Positions 61,969 through 64,000 of a DNA stretch of 64,000 bases are shown one piece after another. A program made the position numbers and the translations under genes. How positions within the stretch are numbered: position 1 is the first letter of the stretch; the number at the start of each line of letters is the position of its first letter. The notes under the pieces are model-generated. The model searched no databases. It was not told the DNA's origin and worked only from the letters and a program-made list of their open reading frames with translations. Source of the stretch: Bacteroidota bacterium (GTDB lineage: Bacteria; Bacteroidota; Bacteroidia; Bacteroidales; JAAUTT01); NCBI GenBank assembly GCA_030706405.1, contig JAUZOO010000001.1, positions 205,762-269,761 of the forward strand. Reading direction: 5' to 3'.

Positions 61969-64000
61969 ATCATAATTGGGTTGGTAAAATTCACGTTTGG
62001 AATAATAAGCTTTTATACGCGAGAGATTATTCATTTTCAAAAGCTCTTCTTCTGTAAAGTTAGGATAATGATACACTAAATCTTCCTCCTCTTCATTCTT
62101 ATAAGCAAATGGATGTGGACCGGGATATCTATTACCAATCCATTTAAAATATCTTTTCCCTTCGATAGGCTTAGTCCCATCTTTACAAACAGGGCAATTT
62201 AAAAGGCCACATTTCCCGACATAATCAAAACACATATCAAGTTTTGCCAAACTATCCAAATGCCCGATATATTTATCCCTGAAAGTTGCAACTCCACGTC
62301 CTTTCACCGTAACCTCGGCCAGTTTAATGGAGTTATGCCCGTCAACAACCGGGCTGAAAGGGTCTTCCACATTCTTAACGATTAATTTAGGTAACGGGTA
62401 GTTGATTTCTTTGTATTTTGTTTTTTCATTAATAATTCGGAATGGGTCTGATATACTTATACGAGGCCTAAATTCTTCTGAAGTCATAGGTTTAAAGTAA
62501 ATATAGCTCCCTTGCCATAACTTAAAATGTTGTGGAGTAACCGTAAATTTATCAGTAGAATCGACCTCAATTAAGTTATTCGTTTCTTTTTTATCCGGAT
62601 TGAAAGCCATTATAAATTGTTGAATTCCTTGAGCTGCTTTTTGTTTCTTGACGACCTTGACAATTCCTTTTATCCCGTCAAAAATAATCGGCTGTCTTAT
62701 ATTGGGGAATTCTTTTAGAGCAGGTTCACTCCAAACATATCGTCTCCAGCCCTGAGTGAGTAACAATAGGTCGAGGGCTTCTTCGCAGTCTTTGTTTTTG
62801 TTGTCGAAGTAATAAGCCGGGTCATAAATCTTCCCTTTTAACTGGGACGACAAGTAACAATGGGATAGAATGTTTTGGGATTCAACAGGGCTTTGGTAAA
62901 GCTTATCATACACGTTTACACCAAGATTAGCAACTACGGGTTGCCCGCTCTGGTCGGTCACTTTAATGGATAACAGGACTTTTTCGCGGGTTTCATAATG
63001 CTCCTTGTTCAGTTTAGTTTCGATGTTCAGCTTTCGTTCGGGGTTTATATACACCAAACGCTCGGCAATAGGCATCAGGCTGTCGTTGAAAAGCGTAAAC
63101 TCAGCTATTCCTTGGTCGGGAAATTCTTTCAGGGGAATCTTTATGGTTAAATCTTTATTTAGTGTTCCGCTGGCAATACAATAAACCACGCCCCGGATTT
63201 GTCCCCTGAGGTAAACTTTTCTTTTTGTGAACGGAGTGCTTTGCGATACGATAAATTCGAGAAAGTCTTTATTTCGGGAACTTAACTGAAGGGAAATGCC
63301 CTGGGGATAGATCTCGGGCAAACGAAAGGTTGTATCGTTGGCAGGTTCGCTAAGCCGGATGCGGTACTTTTTATCGGGCAAAGGGGTAAACAAGAAGGCT
63401 CCCATTCCGGCATGGCTGCTTTTGAACCGGGTTATGGGAATCGTATCGTCGAACAAAGTTCCGTGGACATCAACAGGCATTCCATCTTTATTCACAGCCT
63501 TAAAGGCAAGGTTGCATGGAAGCCCGGATACCAGGTTGCCTCCTTCGGGAAAGATGTTAAACTGAGCAAGCTGCTTTTCTGAAGACTTCTTTGCATTATC
63601 GGCCGGAGTTGACGGCCGCGGCTTCATATCTTTTCGGATCTCAATCCTTCGAACTGCTTTCAATTCCGAACTGTCGTTAAGTAACGAATGTTGTGTAAAA
63701 ACAGCTAACAGGTAATAGCCTTCAGGCAAGGTATCCTGCAAAAAAACATGCCCGTCGGCAAAAACGTTTTGTATTTCGTATTTCTCCTGCCATACTACCT
63801 GTTGTGTTTTCGTTAAATATTTGCAGGTAGAGCGTCTTGCTTAAGGCTGACGGAGTGAAATAGTGAGCATCGAGCAAATAGGCTTTAAACCACAAATCTT
63901 CGCCGGTTTCGTAAATACCTTTGCTTGTTTGGATGTAAATTAACTCCGGGGTGCTGTTTTGGGCAAGGGTTTGCAACCGGTCAACAAGCTTTTTGCTTAT
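61744..64000 (-). pseudogene. MG2 secreted protein gene A1, frameshifted, 5' end beyond the window
   Basis: Paralogue of gene A2. The upstream part (to 63722) reads LIYIQTSKGIYETGEDLWFK then KTLYLQIFNENT and loses frame at about 63795-63813, where it lacks 2 bases relative to A2; the rest continues from 63741 (MQDTLPEGYYLLAVFTQHS) to the stop at 61744. The downstream part keeps all A2 regions. The site equivalent to the A2 Cys/His motif is CGLLNCPVC, with four-residue spacing and a third Cys. The 3' end is almost identical to A2. It is either a true frameshift or a sequencing error; the downstream frame has no plausible start of its own. Confidence 0.72.

Noticed and set aside
61744-63741. 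665-codon frame as an intact gene
   Set aside because: It lacks a signal peptide and half of the MG2 domain; comparison with A2 shows that it is the downstream part of a frameshifted gene.

Overview
The window is a chromosomal segment of a member of the Bacteroidota, most likely an environmental member of the Bacteroidia. The evidence is a SusC/SusD pair inside a carbohydrate-degradation locus, TAnnTTTG-type -7 promoter boxes, weak Shine-Dalgarno signals, FecR and Y_Y_Y propeller regulators, PorV-like and helix-hairpin-helix outer-membrane proteins, and an LL-diaminopimelate aminotransferase lysine pathway. I saw no tRNA, rRNA, CRISPR array, insertion sequence or phage gene.

Bases 1-23,860 are mainly housekeeping genes. 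They hold lipoate synthesis (lipB partial, lipA) with a separate lipoate ligase; lysS-gpsA-pgi; tpx; an operon of two outer-membrane proteins; purE divergent from hpt-adk; obgE with a PAP2 phosphatase; a PlsC acyltransferase; an operon mutL-rhomboid-rhomboid-EEP phosphatase; and divergent dapL and dapF. The DapF homologue is odd: both positions of the catalytic cysteine pair read as serine. MutL has Arg in place of the His of its DQH-type metal motif.

Bases 24,020-47,980 form a polysaccharide utilisation locus (PUL). A membrane propeller/Y_Y_Y/LuxR-type regulator precedes susC, susD and a LamG-type lipoprotein. A strong terminator follows, then GH144, GH144, GH43 and GH3, then an orphan FecR. 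A second enzyme run follows: GH30, GH16, an SGNH esterase, an alpha/beta esterase and GH3. The enzyme set predicts degradation of beta-glucans with 1,2, 1,3 and 1,6 linkages. Lipoprotein endo-enzymes (one GH144 and GH16) would act at the surface, SusCD would import the products, and periplasmic GH144, GH30, GH3, GH43 and esterases would finish the job. The alpha/beta esterase gene carries a perfect 41-bp palindrome across its signal-peptide codons.

Bases 48,050-54,600 hold a dCMP deaminase, a CtpA-type S41 protease with a short coupled leader ORF, and a convergent LytTR response regulator with its very large propeller/Y_Y_Y/LytS-type kinase.

Bases 54,790-64,000 hold a small secreted protein and then, on the minus strand, a duplicated module of large MG2 (macroglobulin-like) secreted proteins around a signal peptidase I gene. 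Written in transcription order the layout is A1 (frameshifted, runs off the window), B1, lepB, A2, and a 45-codon relic of B2. The A/B junctions of the two copies are near-identical and collinear without indels, so the duplication or a later gene conversion was recent, and one B copy has since been lost.
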